Of a DNA stretch of 10,938 nucleotides, positions 1 to 7,159 are shown one piece after another. The first letter of the stretch is position 1. Each line of letters begins with the position of its first letter. The stretch is from Tannockella sp964372125 (GTDB lineage Bacteria > Bacillota_I > Bacilli_A > Erysipelotrichales > Coprobacillaceae), in contig CAYJPL010000045.1 of the NCBI GenBank assembly GCA_964372125.1, positions 1 to 10,938 on the forward strand. Direction: 5' to 3'. Both the position numbers and the translations under genes were made by a program. The notes under the pieces are model-generated. The model saw only the letters and a list, made by a program, of their open reading frames with translations. It did no database searches and was not told the DNA's origin.

Positions 1-97
1 AAGATATTATCATGTATTTATTATGTTTGTAAACCTTTTTTTATAATCTTTTTTTTACTTTTTATTTTTATCCCTTTTTTACTGTGTTTTTCGTATT

Positions 98-121
98 AAA
101 AAAAGCAGACTTATGTCTGCT
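98..121 (-). terminator. Intrinsic terminator of dtd, overlapping its stop codon
   Basis: Read on the minus strand, a 7-bp perfect stem (AGCAGAC / GTCTGCT, arms at 115-121 and 104-110) with a 4-base loop is followed directly by a run of T (98-103). The first arm overlaps two bases of the dtd stop codon (120-122), so translation and transcription end at nearly the same place. Confidence 0.85.
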
Positions 122-566
122 AAAGATCATTACTATCTAAAATAATTGTAATTGGACCATCATTTGACAATGTAACATTCATTTGTGCACCAAATTCTCC
201 TTGTTCTAAATGTATTCCTTTCTCTTTTATTTTGTTATTAAAATAATCATATAATACACTTGAGTATTCAGGTTTACCCGCATCTACGAAACTTGGTCTT
301 CGACCCTTTTTACAATTTGCATAAAGAGTGAATTGTGATATTGACAATATTTCTCCATTTACATCAGTCAGTGATAAATTCATTTTTCCCTCTTCATCAT
401 CAAAAATTCGTAAACCTACAAGTTTATCTACTACCTTATTAATAATTCCCTGATCATCTGTATGTCCGAAACCTACTAGTAGCACAAACCCCTTTTTGAT
501 TGTTCGTTTTATTTCATTATTAATTAAGACTTCTCCATAATGTACTCTTTGAATGACAACTTTCAT
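120..566 (-). CDS. dtd: D-aminoacyl-tRNA deacylase
   Basis: Hydrolyses D-amino acids (and mischarged glycine) from tRNA in the cytoplasm, a chirality proofreading step of translation. The 148-residue product has the usual family length and start (MKVVIQRV). It carries both active-site motifs: SQFTLYA at residues 77-83, followed by the K-G-R-R-P-S-F stretch, and the N-D-G-P-I-T motif at 135-140, whose Gly-Pro pair enforces L-chirality rejection in this family. The frame is open upstream for 16 more codons, but the ATG at 564-566 is preferred because AGGAGAG lies just upstream at normal spacing and the family begins there. It diverges from rarA, and its stop codon lies in the terminator stem. 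Identification is firm; regulation is not visible beyond a weak promoter candidate. Confidence 0.96.
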   Translation of the reverse strand: MKVVIQRVHYGEVLINNEIKRTIKKGFVLLVGFGHTDDQGIINKVVDKLVGLRIFDDEEGKMNLSLTDVNGEILSISQFTLYANCKKGRRPSFVDAGKPEYSSVLYDYFNNKIKEKGIHLEQGEFGAQMNVTLSNDGPITIILDSNDL

Positions 567-585
567 AAACTCTCCTATCAATATT

Positions 586-613
586 ATTTTAAAAATGATA
601 TACTTATTGTACA
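586..613 (-). promoter_or_regulatory. Candidate promoter of dtd
   Basis: On the minus strand, TGTACA (608-613) and TAAAAT (586-591) are separated by 16 bases, 4/6 and 5/6 matches to the vegetative sigma consensus. An alternative -10, TACAAT, lies slightly further upstream. In such AT-rich DNA this is only a plausible assignment. Confidence 0.35.
596..604 (+). promoter_or_regulatory. Extended -10 promoter of rarA
   Basis: TGATATACT is an extended -10 element (TG at 596-597, TATACT at 599-604). No good -35 lies 17-18 bases upstream, which is common for extended -10 promoters. Transcription would begin near 611, giving a leader of about 33 bases. The same TGA-TATACT element occurs in the orphan promoter at 8217-8225 (minus), which supports this reading. 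Confidence 0.5.
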
Positions 614-643
614 TTATTTAGTTTTTTTATTAAAGGAGGAATT

Positions 644-1924
644 ATGTACGATACACTTGCACACCTTATGCGTCCAACTTCATTGCAAAATATTCTTGGA
701 CAGAAGCATCTTGTAAGTCATGATGCTATTTTAAGTAAATTTGTGGAAACCAAGCATCCATTCTCAGTGATTTTTTATGGACCACCAGGATGTGGAAAAA
801 CCACTCTAGCCTCTGCGCTTGCAAATGACTTACAAATTCCATATCGATTATTCAATGCTTCAACTGGAAACAAAAAACAAATGGATATAATAATAGAAGA
901 AGCAAAAATGAGTGATGGATTGTTTGTTATTATAGATGAGGTGCATCGATTAAACAAGGACAAGCAAGATCATCTATTGCCACACATTGAAAATGGATTA
1001 CTTGTTATTGCAGGATGTACTACTGCGAACCCTTTTCATTCAATTAACCCTGCGATTCGATCTCGTTGTCACATTCTTGAGGTTAAACCGCTTGATGAAG
1101 TCGATATAATTGAAGGATTAAAAAAAGCTGCCAATGCACCTGATGGATTAAATAATGCCTTCAAAATCGATGAATTAGTTTATAAACAAATTGCATCACT
1201 TTGTAACGGTGATATTCGTTATGCTTATAATTGTCTAGAAATATGCTCAATTCTAACAAGTAATAACCACATTACACTTGATACTGTGCAACGTGCTAAC
1301 ATAAAAGCTAATTTTCAATATGATAAAGATGAAGACCAGTATTACGACACATTAAGTGGACTGCAAAAGTCAATTCGTGGTAGTGATCCAAATGGTGCAA
1401 TGTTTTATTTTGCCAAACTTATCGAAGCAAACGATATTGAATCATTAGAAAGAAGGTTAGTTACAATTGCATACGAAGATATAGGTCTTGCAAACCCTAA
1501 TGCATGCATGCGCACAGTAATAGCTCTTCAAGCAGCAAAGACCATAGGTTTTCCTGAAGCAAGAATTCCTATAGCAAATGCGATTATTGACTTATGTCTA
1601 TCTCCAAAATCCAAATCTAGTGAAGTGGCAATTGATCGTGCAATACAAGCAGTTAAGCAATACCCTCTTAAAGCACCAAATTATTTAAGACTAACACCTG
1701 TCGGGCTTAGTGATGATGAAATTTATCATTATGACCGTCCAGAACTATGGTCTAAGATACAATATCTTCCAGAACAATTAAAAGATGCTATGTTCTATGA
1801 GGCACAACTAACTAGTAAATATGAAAAAGCTCTCAATTTGAACTATCAGGAATTATTGAAATCCGGACGTACAAGCAATATCAAGTATTTAAATCAAAAT
1901 TATCATAAATTAAAAAAGAAATAG
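644..1924 (+). CDS. rarA: Replication-associated recombination protein RarA (MgsA), AAA+ ATPase
   Basis: RarA is a clamp-loader-like AAA+ ATPase that acts at stalled replication forks and forms tetramers; it is the bacterial relative of WRNIP1/Mgs1. The 426-residue product has Walker A GPPGCGKTT at 46-54, Walker B FVIIDE at 94-99 followed by the family-typical V-H-R-L-N-K and Q-D-x-L-L-P stretch, sensor 1 T-T-A-N-P at 126-130 and an S-R-C arginine-finger region just after. The C-terminal half contains the RarA family stretch around A-Y-E-D-I-G-L-A-N-P. Length is normal. The start has a strong AAAGGAGGA site at 632-640 with slightly short spacing. It diverges from dtd and converges on the symporter gene; its stop codon lies in the shared terminator. 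The N-terminus (MYDTLAHLMRP) matches the family, so the start is secure. Confidence 0.95.
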   Translation: MYDTLAHLMRPTSLQNILGQKHLVSHDAILSKFVETKHPFSVIFYGPPGCGKTTLASALANDLQIPYRLFNASTGNKKQMDIIIEEAKMSDGLFVIIDEVHRLNKDKQDHLLPHIENGLLVIAGCTTANPFHSINPAIRSRCHILEVKPLDEVDIIEGLKKAANAPDGLNNAFKIDELVYKQIASLCNGDIRYAYNCLEICSILTSNNHITLDTVQRANIKANFQYDKDEDQYYDTLSGLQKSIRGSDPNGAMFYFAKLIEANDIESLERRLVTIAYEDIGLANPNACMRTVIALQAAKTIGFPEARIPIANAIIDLCLSPKSKSSEVAIDRAIQAVKQYPLKAPNYLRLTPVGLSDDEIYHYDRPELWSKIQYLPEQLKDAMFYEAQLTSKYEKALNLNYQELLKSGRTSNIKYLNQNYHKLKKK

Positions 1925-1953
1925 TCGACTATCATTAGTCGACTATTTTTCTT
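1912..1953. terminator. Bidirectional terminator between rarA and the symporter
   Basis: A perfect 13-bp stem (arms 1919-1931 and 1936-1948) with the 4-base loop TCAT is flanked by a T run on the right for rarA and, on the minus strand, by a CTTTTTT run (1912-1918) for the symporter. Each arm contains the self-complementary TAGTCGACTA. The rarA stop codon (1922-1924) is part of the left arm; the symporter stop is 1955-1957. Confidence 0.9.
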
Positions 1954-1954
1954 T

Positions 1955-3295
1955 CTATTTTATTTTATTATATACTTCTTCATCAAGTGAATTCTCTGAC
2001 TTAGCAACAATAACTGATGTTGCTGCATCACCGACAACATTTAATGAAGTTACAACCATTTCAATTGGTCTGTTGATAGCAAGAATCAAGCTATATGCAG
2101 TTAATGCAAGTTCATTGGTATATCCCATACCTGTAAGTACAGTAAATAATATAATTGCTCCTGCTCCTGGTGCAGCTGGTGTACCAATCGAAGCCACTAA
2201 CGCTAGCACTCCAATAAATGCTATACTTGCAAAGTCAACACTATAACCTGCGCTTGCTGCAATAAAAATTGCTGCAATAACTTGCATGATTGCAGTACCA
2301 TCCATGTTTACAGTCATACCTAAAGGTAAAACAAATGAGGCAATGTCTTCTTTAACTCCTAACTCTTCAACACATGTCTGACGATTCAATGGTAAAGTTG
2401 CTGCACTTGATGATGTTGAAAAACCAAATAATGCTATTTTTGAAATTTTCTTCAAGAAAGGAATAGGGTTCATTTTTGCAAGAATACGGATACTACATGC
2501 ATAACCTACAACTAGATAAATAAGTAAAGCTACAATTGCAGTTATCGCATATGCAATAGCTGGAACTAGATAATCAACACCATAGATTGCAAACGTTCTT
2601 GCTAATAATACAAATACACCAATTGGCGCAAATTTTGAAATAACGAAATTTAAGAATACTGTAATAATATCACTAATTTCTTGTAGTAATGTCTTTAGCA
2701 CTTTTACTTTATCACCCAAAGTAGTAATTGCTAAACCAACTGCAACAGCAATAAACACAACTGCTAAAATGCTATTATTTACAGACAACACACTTACAAT
2801 ATTGTTAGGTATAGCCGATAAAATAATTAGTAAAGGATTTGCACCTACTGAAGTTCCGGCAACATCAATTGTTTGTGTAACGCTTGAGAATGCACCAGTT
2901 GAGTATACGATGCTCCCTACAATACCTGCAAAGACAAGTGCACATGAAGAAGTAATAAAGAATACAGATAACGTTTTAAAAGAAATTCTTCCAATTTTCT
3001 TTCTATCTGATATATGGCAAATCGCAAGTGTTATTGAACTAAATACCATCGGTACAATAATTATTTGTAAACAATTCACAAACAATTGACCAATTATATA
3101 AAATAATCCAATAGCATCTGTTGCGCCCTCTGCCGTAATGTCCTGAAATAAGAAATTATTGATAGTAGTCCACGTTTCAATCTTTCCGGCTTCAGTCAAG
3201 TTCTCGCGCAGTAATAAAAAACCAATCCCTGTTACAATCCCTAAAATCATTGCTATTAGCATTTTCTTTGCTAATGTATTTTTGTTTTTTTTCAT
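1955..3295 (-). CDS. Dicarboxylate/amino acid:cation symporter family transporter (GltP/SstT-like)
   Basis: A 446-residue membrane protein of the DAACS (glutamate transporter) fold, driving uptake of small solutes with Na+ or H+. The family landmarks are in order: a first helix at about 10-30, the re-entrant loop HP1 serine motif T-S-S-S-A-A-T-L-P at 294-302, the cation-binding N-M-D-G-T at 330-334, the HP2 loop G-T-P-A-A-P-G-A-G-A at 371-380, and the TM8 motif ending N419-V-V-G-D423. By anchoring N419 and D423 on N401 and D405 of GltPh, the substrate-site residues D390, D394 and R397 become N408, E412 and V415. This argues against a glutamate or aspartate substrate, so I give no symbol. The start has only a modest GGGGAAAG site. 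It is transcribed alone from a consensus promoter. Confidence 0.9.
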   Translation of the reverse strand: MKKNKNTLAKKMLIAMILGIVTGIGFLLLRENLTEAGKIETWTTINNFLFQDITAEGATDAIGLFYIIGQLFVNCLQIIIVPMVFSSITLAICHISDRKKIGRISFKTLSVFFITSSCALVFAGIVGSIVYSTGAFSSVTQTIDVAGTSVGANPLLIILSAIPNNIVSVLSVNNSILAVVFIAVAVGLAITTLGDKVKVLKTLLQEISDIITVFLNFVISKFAPIGVFVLLARTFAIYGVDYLVPAIAYAITAIVALLIYLVVGYACSIRILAKMNPIPFLKKISKIALFGFSTSSSAATLPLNRQTCVEELGVKEDIASFVLPLGMTVNMDGTAIMQVIAAIFIAASAGYSVDFASIAFIGVLALVASIGTPAAPGAGAIILFTVLTGMGYTNELALTAYSLILAINRPIEMVVTSLNVVGDAATSVIVAKSENSLDEEVYNKIK

Positions 3296-3400
3296 TTTCT
3301 TTCCCCATTTCTTGTTATTAAATTCTCAAAGAATAGTTTACAAAAAAAAAAAAAAAAACTCTCGTCTTTTTCCGTTAAAAATATTTTGTTCATCGAATTC
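3296..3400 (-). promoter_or_regulatory. Long symporter leader with a U17 tract
   Basis: If transcription starts about 7 bases past the -10, the mRNA has a roughly 105-base 5' leader. It contains an uninterrupted 17-base T run (minus strand; A at 3342-3358) and then a small hairpin (ATTCT/AGAAT, 3322-3334) before a weak ribosome site. There is no GC-rich stem before the U run, so it is not a classic terminator. Homopolymers of this length are prone to polymerase slippage and replication length change. Confidence 0.5.
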
Positions 3401-3406
3401 TTGTTT

Positions 3407-3435
3407 ATTATATAGATGTGTTTCATATTTGTCAA
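3407..3435 (-). promoter_or_regulatory. Perfect-consensus promoter of the symporter gene
   Basis: On the minus strand TTGACA (3430-3435) and TATAAT (3407-3412) are separated by exactly 17 bases (3413-3429), a 12/12 match to the vegetative sigma-factor consensus. It sits immediately past the terminator of the upstream gene, so the symporter is a separate transcription unit. Transcription should begin near 3400. Confidence 0.9.
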
Positions 3436-3442
3436 TATGATT

Positions 3443-3476
3443 ATAAAAAATAACCACTTACGCGTGAGTGGTTATT
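3443..3476 (-). terminator. Intrinsic terminator of the 171-residue gene
   Basis: On the minus strand, a 10-bp perfect stem (AATAACCACT / AGTGGTTATT; arms 3467-3476 and 3449-3458) with an 8-base loop is followed by TTTT. The first arm overlaps the stop codon (3475-3477) by two bases. The -35 of the next promoter begins 8 bases beyond the T run. Confidence 0.87.
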
Positions 3477-3990
3477 ATCTGATATTATTTTCACGTAATA
3501 ATGCATTATTTGTTACTATCTCATTTATCCCTAAATCATGGTTAATTTCATCGAACATATCACCGCACCAACTTTGGTATATTTCTAGTGGATCAATTAT
3601 TTTTACATTTTGTTTTTTAAGCGACTCATAAAGCACATCAAATAAATTCCAAGATTGTATTTCTAACTGATATGACAATGAGTTATTTAATATAATTATC
3701 ATATCAATGTGAAACTCATTCAATAAAGATAACCCTATCTTTTCGAAATTTCTACAACAAATTGATAATCGTACTTCCTTTATATCACCATATTGAAATG
3801 TGACAAAAGGGATAGTTTCTTGTATACATGTTCTACCAGCAACTGAATACATTGAAACATTGTTACTACCAAAGGAAACTACCGCATCTAATTGATACTT
3901 ATTAAAGCACAATTCTTGCCTTTTACCATCTACTTCTAGTGCAGCTTGTAAAATACTTGTCTTTGCAAGTGTATTATAGTCTACCGTCAT
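3475..3990 (-). CDS. Hypothetical protein, 171 residues
   Basis: I do not recognise this protein. It is soluble by appearance, with no signal peptide or convincing membrane helix, and is an alternation of short hydrophobic strands and charged helices, suggesting an alpha/beta fold. It has five cysteines including an adjacent pair (I-C-C-R) and a conserved-looking segment near the C-terminus, Y-Q-S-W-C-G-D-M-F-D-E-I. The first possible ATG (3994-3996) is only one base from the GGGGG ribosome site, so I prefer the ATG two codons later (3988-3990), which has 7-base spacing. It lies 83 bases downstream of nrdJ on the same strand with no clear terminator between, so it may share the nrdJ transcript; a weak TATAGT -10 at 4011-4016 is an alternative. 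Coding use resembles the neighbours. Confidence 0.8.
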   Translation of the reverse strand: MTVDYNTLAKTSILQAALEVDGKRQELCFNKYQLDAVVSFGSNNVSMYSVAGRTCIQETIPFVTFQYGDIKEVRLSICCRNFEKIGLSLLNEFHIDMIIILNNSLSYQLEIQSWNLFDVLYESLKKQNVKIIDPLEIYQSWCGDMFDEINHDLGINEIVTNNALLRENNIR

Positions 3991-3997
3991 AATCATT

Positions 3998-4002
3998 CCC
4001 CC
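3998..4002 (-). promoter_or_regulatory. Ribosome binding site deciding the start of the 171-residue gene
   Basis: GGGGG on the minus strand lies 7 bases before the ATG at 3988-3990 but only 1 base before the ATG at 3994-3996. The spacing favours the inner start. Confidence 0.65.
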
Positions 4003-4073
4003 TTTTTTAAACTATACCTACTTATATTTTATTACTTACCTTCTTTAAATACAACTGATGTAGTATTTTCTTT

Positions 4074-6506
4074 TTACAACCCGCATTTTAATTGAACATT
4101 ACAATTAGTACAGGTATTACATCCTCCAATATTTTGGATAATCCCCTCATTACAAAGTGGGCATATCTCCCCTATCTCATTTCCGATATTTCTATTCATT
4201 CTATCAAAACGATATATTGGTTTTCTTTTTTTCTTTTTTTTATTATCACTCGATAGTGTGAGTACTTGACCATCTCTACTACCATCCACATATACTGTTG
4301 CGCCTTTAGCCCCGTGCTTATATAAGTATTCATATATCTCTTGTACTTTTGTTACAGTAAACTCTTTTGGCGCATTTACAGTTTTAGAGATTGAAGAATC
4401 TACCCATTTTTGAATACAACATTGCATTTTTGCGTGTTCCATCGCCTCTAAATCCATTGCGCTAACAAAATAGCTTGGAAGTATCCCATTAAGTTCGTCA
4501 TTATTTTCTAAAAATTCATCTACTATTTGTGCATTAACTTCCATAAACTTTCCAAGTCGACCACTTCGATAATATTTGAAGCTAAAATACGGCTCTAACC
4601 CTGTGGATACATTTAGCATGGTCCCAGTTGATCCTGTTGGAGCTATTGTTAGTAAATGCGAGTTTCGTATTCCATACTTTAATATATTACTTTTTATTTC
4701 ATTCGGCATTTTTTTTATAAAGCCCGCACTTATGAATTTTTCACGATCTAGCAAGAATGGAAAACTCCCTTTTTCTTTAGCAAGTTCAATAGAGGCCCCA
4801 TAAGCATAGTTTGCGATGTGCTCAAATAACTTATCAACAATAATTAGTGATTCCTCACTACCATACCTAACCTTACTATATAGTAGCAAGTCATGAAGAC
4901 CCATAACACCAAGACCAATTCTACGTTCACCAAGTGCTTGCTCTTTATTTTTTGATAAAAAATATGGTGTACAATCAATCACATTGTCTTGCATTCGTAC
5001 TGCTAATTCAACTGTTCTTTTGAGTTTATTATAGTCAATTATACCATTTTTTTTATTAATAAATTTTGATAAATTTATTGCTGCTAAATTACACACACTG
5101 TACGGAGCAAGTGGTTGTTCCCCACACGGATTAGTAGCAACCACCCTTTGCCCATACCCAGTTGCATTTGTATCTTCATTAGCATTATCAATAAAGAACA
5201 CTCCTGGTTCAGCACTATATGTTGAACAAAAACATATTAATTCCCATAGTGCCCTTGCTTTAATAGTCCGATATGTCTTTATAGGATATCCCATCCTTTC
5301 CCAAACATATACATCCCCTATTTCTTGCCACATATTATCATAGTCTTCTTTTTGTGTGGTAGAATAGTTTTCTAAGTCTGGAAAGCAAAGTGAAAATACT
5401 CCGTCAGATTCAACTTTTTCCATAAACGTATTTGAAATAGCAACTGAAATATTTGCACCCGATAGATATTCTCTGTCTTCTACAACTTCCTCGCCGTCAT
5501 TTATCAATTTTTTATTTGCATAATCTTTCAATTCATTATTATTACTTAATGATACAATTTCTTTATATAATTCCTCTTCAATAAGTGACAATGATTTTTT
5601 TTTAAGTTTATTTTTTGCTTTTATTTTTATTTCAATATCATCAGAATTTTCACTTAACCATTTAAGAACTTTTGCATTTTGTATTTTACTAATAATGAAT
5701 TCAATAATATCCGGATGCCAATCTGCAAGCATAATCATTTGAGCCCCACGTCTGCTCCCACCCTGTTCTACTAAGTTAGTAAGATTAGCGATATCATTCA
5801 ACCAACTAACTGCACCACTAGATTTTCCACCCACACTCTTAGCTATAGCACCTGCTGGTCTTAGTGTTGAACCATTCGTTCCAACACCTCCTCCACGAGA
5901 CATTATTTCCATTACCTCTTGTCGATGTTTCGAAATCCCAATACGACTATCATGAATAAATGGCATTACATAACAGTTGAAGTACGTTACCTGATTCTTA
6001 CTACCAGCACCGTACAAAATTCTTCCAGCAGGTATGACGTGCATGTTTTTTAGTTCCTCATAAAAAAGTTCAGAATATTTATTCTTTAAATTTGATACGT
6101 TTTCATTACTTGCAAGTGTAATTGCAACACGCTTCGATATTTGTTCATAAAACAATTCTAGTGGCTTTTCAATTTGATTGAACCCTCTTATAATTATTTT
6201 TTCATCAGACAAACTTTTGTATTCATCGTCCAACTCTAGTGTACAAAGATTATTTAATTTATCTATACTTACTACACGACCGATGGCTTTCGTCGGATAT
6301 TTTTTATCCTCTTTTAAAGTTAAAATTACTACATCAGTATTACCCAATGACTGCAATGACGAATCTTTTTGACTATATCTATCTAACATAACCATTCTTG
6401 ATACACCACTAAAAGTAATATTATAATCTGGTTCTATCAAAGATACATTGGTAAAGTTTTCTTTGATAACATCATTTAATTTATTAATTATTTTTTTATT
6501 ATACAT
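4074..6506 (-). CDS. nrdJ: Adenosylcobalamin-dependent (class II) ribonucleotide reductase
   Basis: Reduces ribonucleotides to deoxyribonucleotides using a radical made from adenosylcobalamin, so it works with or without oxygen. The 810-residue protein has a small N-terminal domain (about 30-110) that is not an ATP cone, then the ten-stranded barrel: C178 (first redox cysteine, Y-F-N-C), N-P-C-G-E at 459-463 with the radical cysteine C461 and E463, C472 (S-V-C-N), and T-I-A-P-T-G-S-T-G-T at 620-629. A lysine-rich linker (756-763) leads to a C-terminal cysteine cluster: C782, C785, C796, C799, C802 and C808. This matches the zinc-binding and redox tail of class II enzymes. The start has an excellent extended ribosome site (AAGGAAGGTGATC). 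No cobalamin riboswitch is visible in the 173-base upstream gap. It diverges from bcp. An A-AAA-AAG slippery heptamer lies in the linker. Confidence 0.95.
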   Translation of the reverse strand: MYNKKIINKLNDVIKENFTNVSLIEPDYNITFSGVSRMVMLDRYSQKDSSLQSLGNTDVVILTLKEDKKYPTKAIGRVVSIDKLNNLCTLELDDEYKSLSDEKIIIRGFNQIEKPLELFYEQISKRVAITLASNENVSNLKNKYSELFYEELKNMHVIPAGRILYGAGSKNQVTYFNCYVMPFIHDSRIGISKHRQEVMEIMSRGGGVGTNGSTLRPAGAIAKSVGGKSSGAVSWLNDIANLTNLVEQGGSRRGAQMIMLADWHPDIIEFIISKIQNAKVLKWLSENSDDIEIKIKAKNKLKKKSLSLIEEELYKEIVSLSNNNELKDYANKKLINDGEEVVEDREYLSGANISVAISNTFMEKVESDGVFSLCFPDLENYSTTQKEDYDNMWQEIGDVYVWERMGYPIKTYRTIKARALWELICFCSTYSAEPGVFFIDNANEDTNATGYGQRVVATNPCGEQPLAPYSVCNLAAINLSKFINKKNGIIDYNKLKRTVELAVRMQDNVIDCTPYFLSKNKEQALGERRIGLGVMGLHDLLLYSKVRYGSEESLIIVDKLFEHIANYAYGASIELAKEKGSFPFLLDREKFISAGFIKKMPNEIKSNILKYGIRNSHLLTIAPTGSTGTMLNVSTGLEPYFSFKYYRSGRLGKFMEVNAQIVDEFLENNDELNGILPSYFVSAMDLEAMEHAKMQCCIQKWVDSSISKTVNAPKEFTVTKVQEIYEYLYKHGAKGATVYVDGSRDGQVLTLSSDNKKKKKRKPIYRFDRMNRNIGNEIGEICPLCNEGIIQNIGGCNTCTNCNVQLKCGL

Positions 6507-6532
6507 TTAGATCACCTTCCTTATTTAATCTT

Positions 6533-6561
6533 ATCATATTTGAATTTCCAATTTCTGTTAT
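6533..6561 (-). promoter_or_regulatory. Candidate promoter of nrdJ
   Basis: On the minus strand ATAACA (6556-6561) and TATGAT (6533-6538) are 17 bases apart, 4/6 and 5/6 matches to consensus. The -35 overlaps a short inverted repeat, CTGT-TATAG-ACAG (6555-6567), which could be an operator but does not match the NrdR box as I know it. Confidence 0.4.
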
Positions 6562-6642
6562 AGACAGTATCACTCAATTATTTTTACAATAAAAATCAGT
6601 TCATTACTTTAATTGCATTAGCAACGTGATTTTCATTTAAAT

Positions 6643-6661
6643 ATGGTATACTTATTACCAT
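6643..6661 (+). promoter_or_regulatory. Extended -10 promoter of bcp with overlapping inverted repeat
   Basis: TGGTATACT (TG at 6644-6645, -10 TATACT at 6647-6652) is an extended -10 without a good -35. A perfect 6-bp inverted repeat, ATGGTA (6643-6648), 7-base spacer, TACCAT (6656-6661), covers the -10 and the expected start site near 6659. A repressor bound there would block transcription; this role is inference. Confidence 0.5.
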
Positions 6662-6679
6662 TAGGAAAGGAGTGATTAT

Positions 6680-7144
6680 ATGTTGGAAAAAGGAAGTATT
6701 GCACCAAATTTTTGCTTGCCTGACACAAGTGGAAAAGAGATTAGTTTATCTGAATTTAGGGGAAAAAAGGTAGTTCTTTATTTTTATCCAAGAGATAATA
6801 CCCCCGGATGTACAAGACAAGCATGTGCTTTTAAGTCAAGCTATGATGAATATAAAAGTCGTGATATCATTGTAATAGGTATTAGTAAAGACAGTGTTAT
6901 ATCTCATCAAAAATTCATAGAAAAACACCAATTGCCATTTATCTTACTTTCAGATGTTGATAAGAAAGTTATTGAGGCATATGGTGTTTGGATTGAGAAA
7001 AAATTATACGGTAAGATTGGTTTTGGTATCTCACGTTCTACTTTTATTATTGACGAGGAAGGCGTTATTTTAGAAGTAATAAAAAAAGCAAAACCAGATA
7101 CAAACGCAAAAGAAATATTAGATATTATTGATAGCCACTCTTAG
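6680..7144 (+). CDS. bcp: Thioredoxin-dependent thiol peroxidase, Bcp/PrxQ family peroxiredoxin
   Basis: Reduces hydrogen peroxide and organic hydroperoxides with electrons from thioredoxin, in the cytoplasm. The 154-residue length is typical. The peroxidatic cysteine C44 lies in T-P-G-C-T, and the resolving cysteine C49 follows five residues later (C-T-R-Q-A-C), the atypical two-cysteine arrangement of PrxQ. R-S-T-F-I-I-D near residues 119-125 is the conserved arginine strand region. An additional cysteine, C12, precedes the fold core. The ATG has an AAAGGAGTGAT ribosome site. It diverges from nrdJ and overlaps the 3' end of the lipid kinase gene by 4 bases. It has its own promoter, with a possible operator over the start site. 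Identification is firm. Confidence 0.95.
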   Translation: MLEKGSIAPNFCLPDTSGKEISLSEFRGKKVVLYFYPRDNTPGCTRQACAFKSSYDEYKSRDIIVIGISKDSVISHQKFIEKHQLPFILLSDVDKKVIEAYGVWIEKKLYGKIGFGISRSTFIIDEEGVILEVIKKAKPDTNAKEILDIIDSHS

Positions 7145-7159
7145 ATGTGGCTATTTTTT
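7131..7159 (+). terminator. Terminator of bcp inside the convergent gene overlap
   Basis: An 8-bp perfect stem (ATAGCCAC 7131-7138, GTGGCTAT 7147-7154) with an 8-base loop is followed by T through 7159. The stop codons of both convergent genes lie in the loop. On the minus strand the same hairpin is not followed by a T run (CAATAATATC), so I see good termination only for bcp. Confidence 0.8.

Noticed and set aside
1..97. Gene or RNA at the left edge
   Set aside because: The stretch is T-rich low-complexity sequence with no ORF, hairpin or promoter that I can support.
567..614. Sixteen-codon N-terminal extension of dtd
   Set aside because: The family begins at M-K-V-V-I-Q-R, and the AGGAGAG site is placed for the inner ATG.
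3159..3440. Plus-strand open frame antisense to the symporter 5' end, running through the poly-A tract
   Set aside because: It is a shadow of the symporter gene with poly-lysine from the A run; it has no ribosome site and no recognisable motif.
3991..4073. Terminator between nrdJ and the 171-residue gene
   Set aside because: Only a weak AAATAC/GTATTT pairing is present on the minus strand, with no following T run.
6507..6679. Cobalamin riboswitch or NrdR boxes upstream of nrdJ
   Set aside because: No B12-box-like motif or large structured leader is visible in the 173 bases, and the short CTGT-TATAG-ACAG repeat does not match the NrdR consensus I know.
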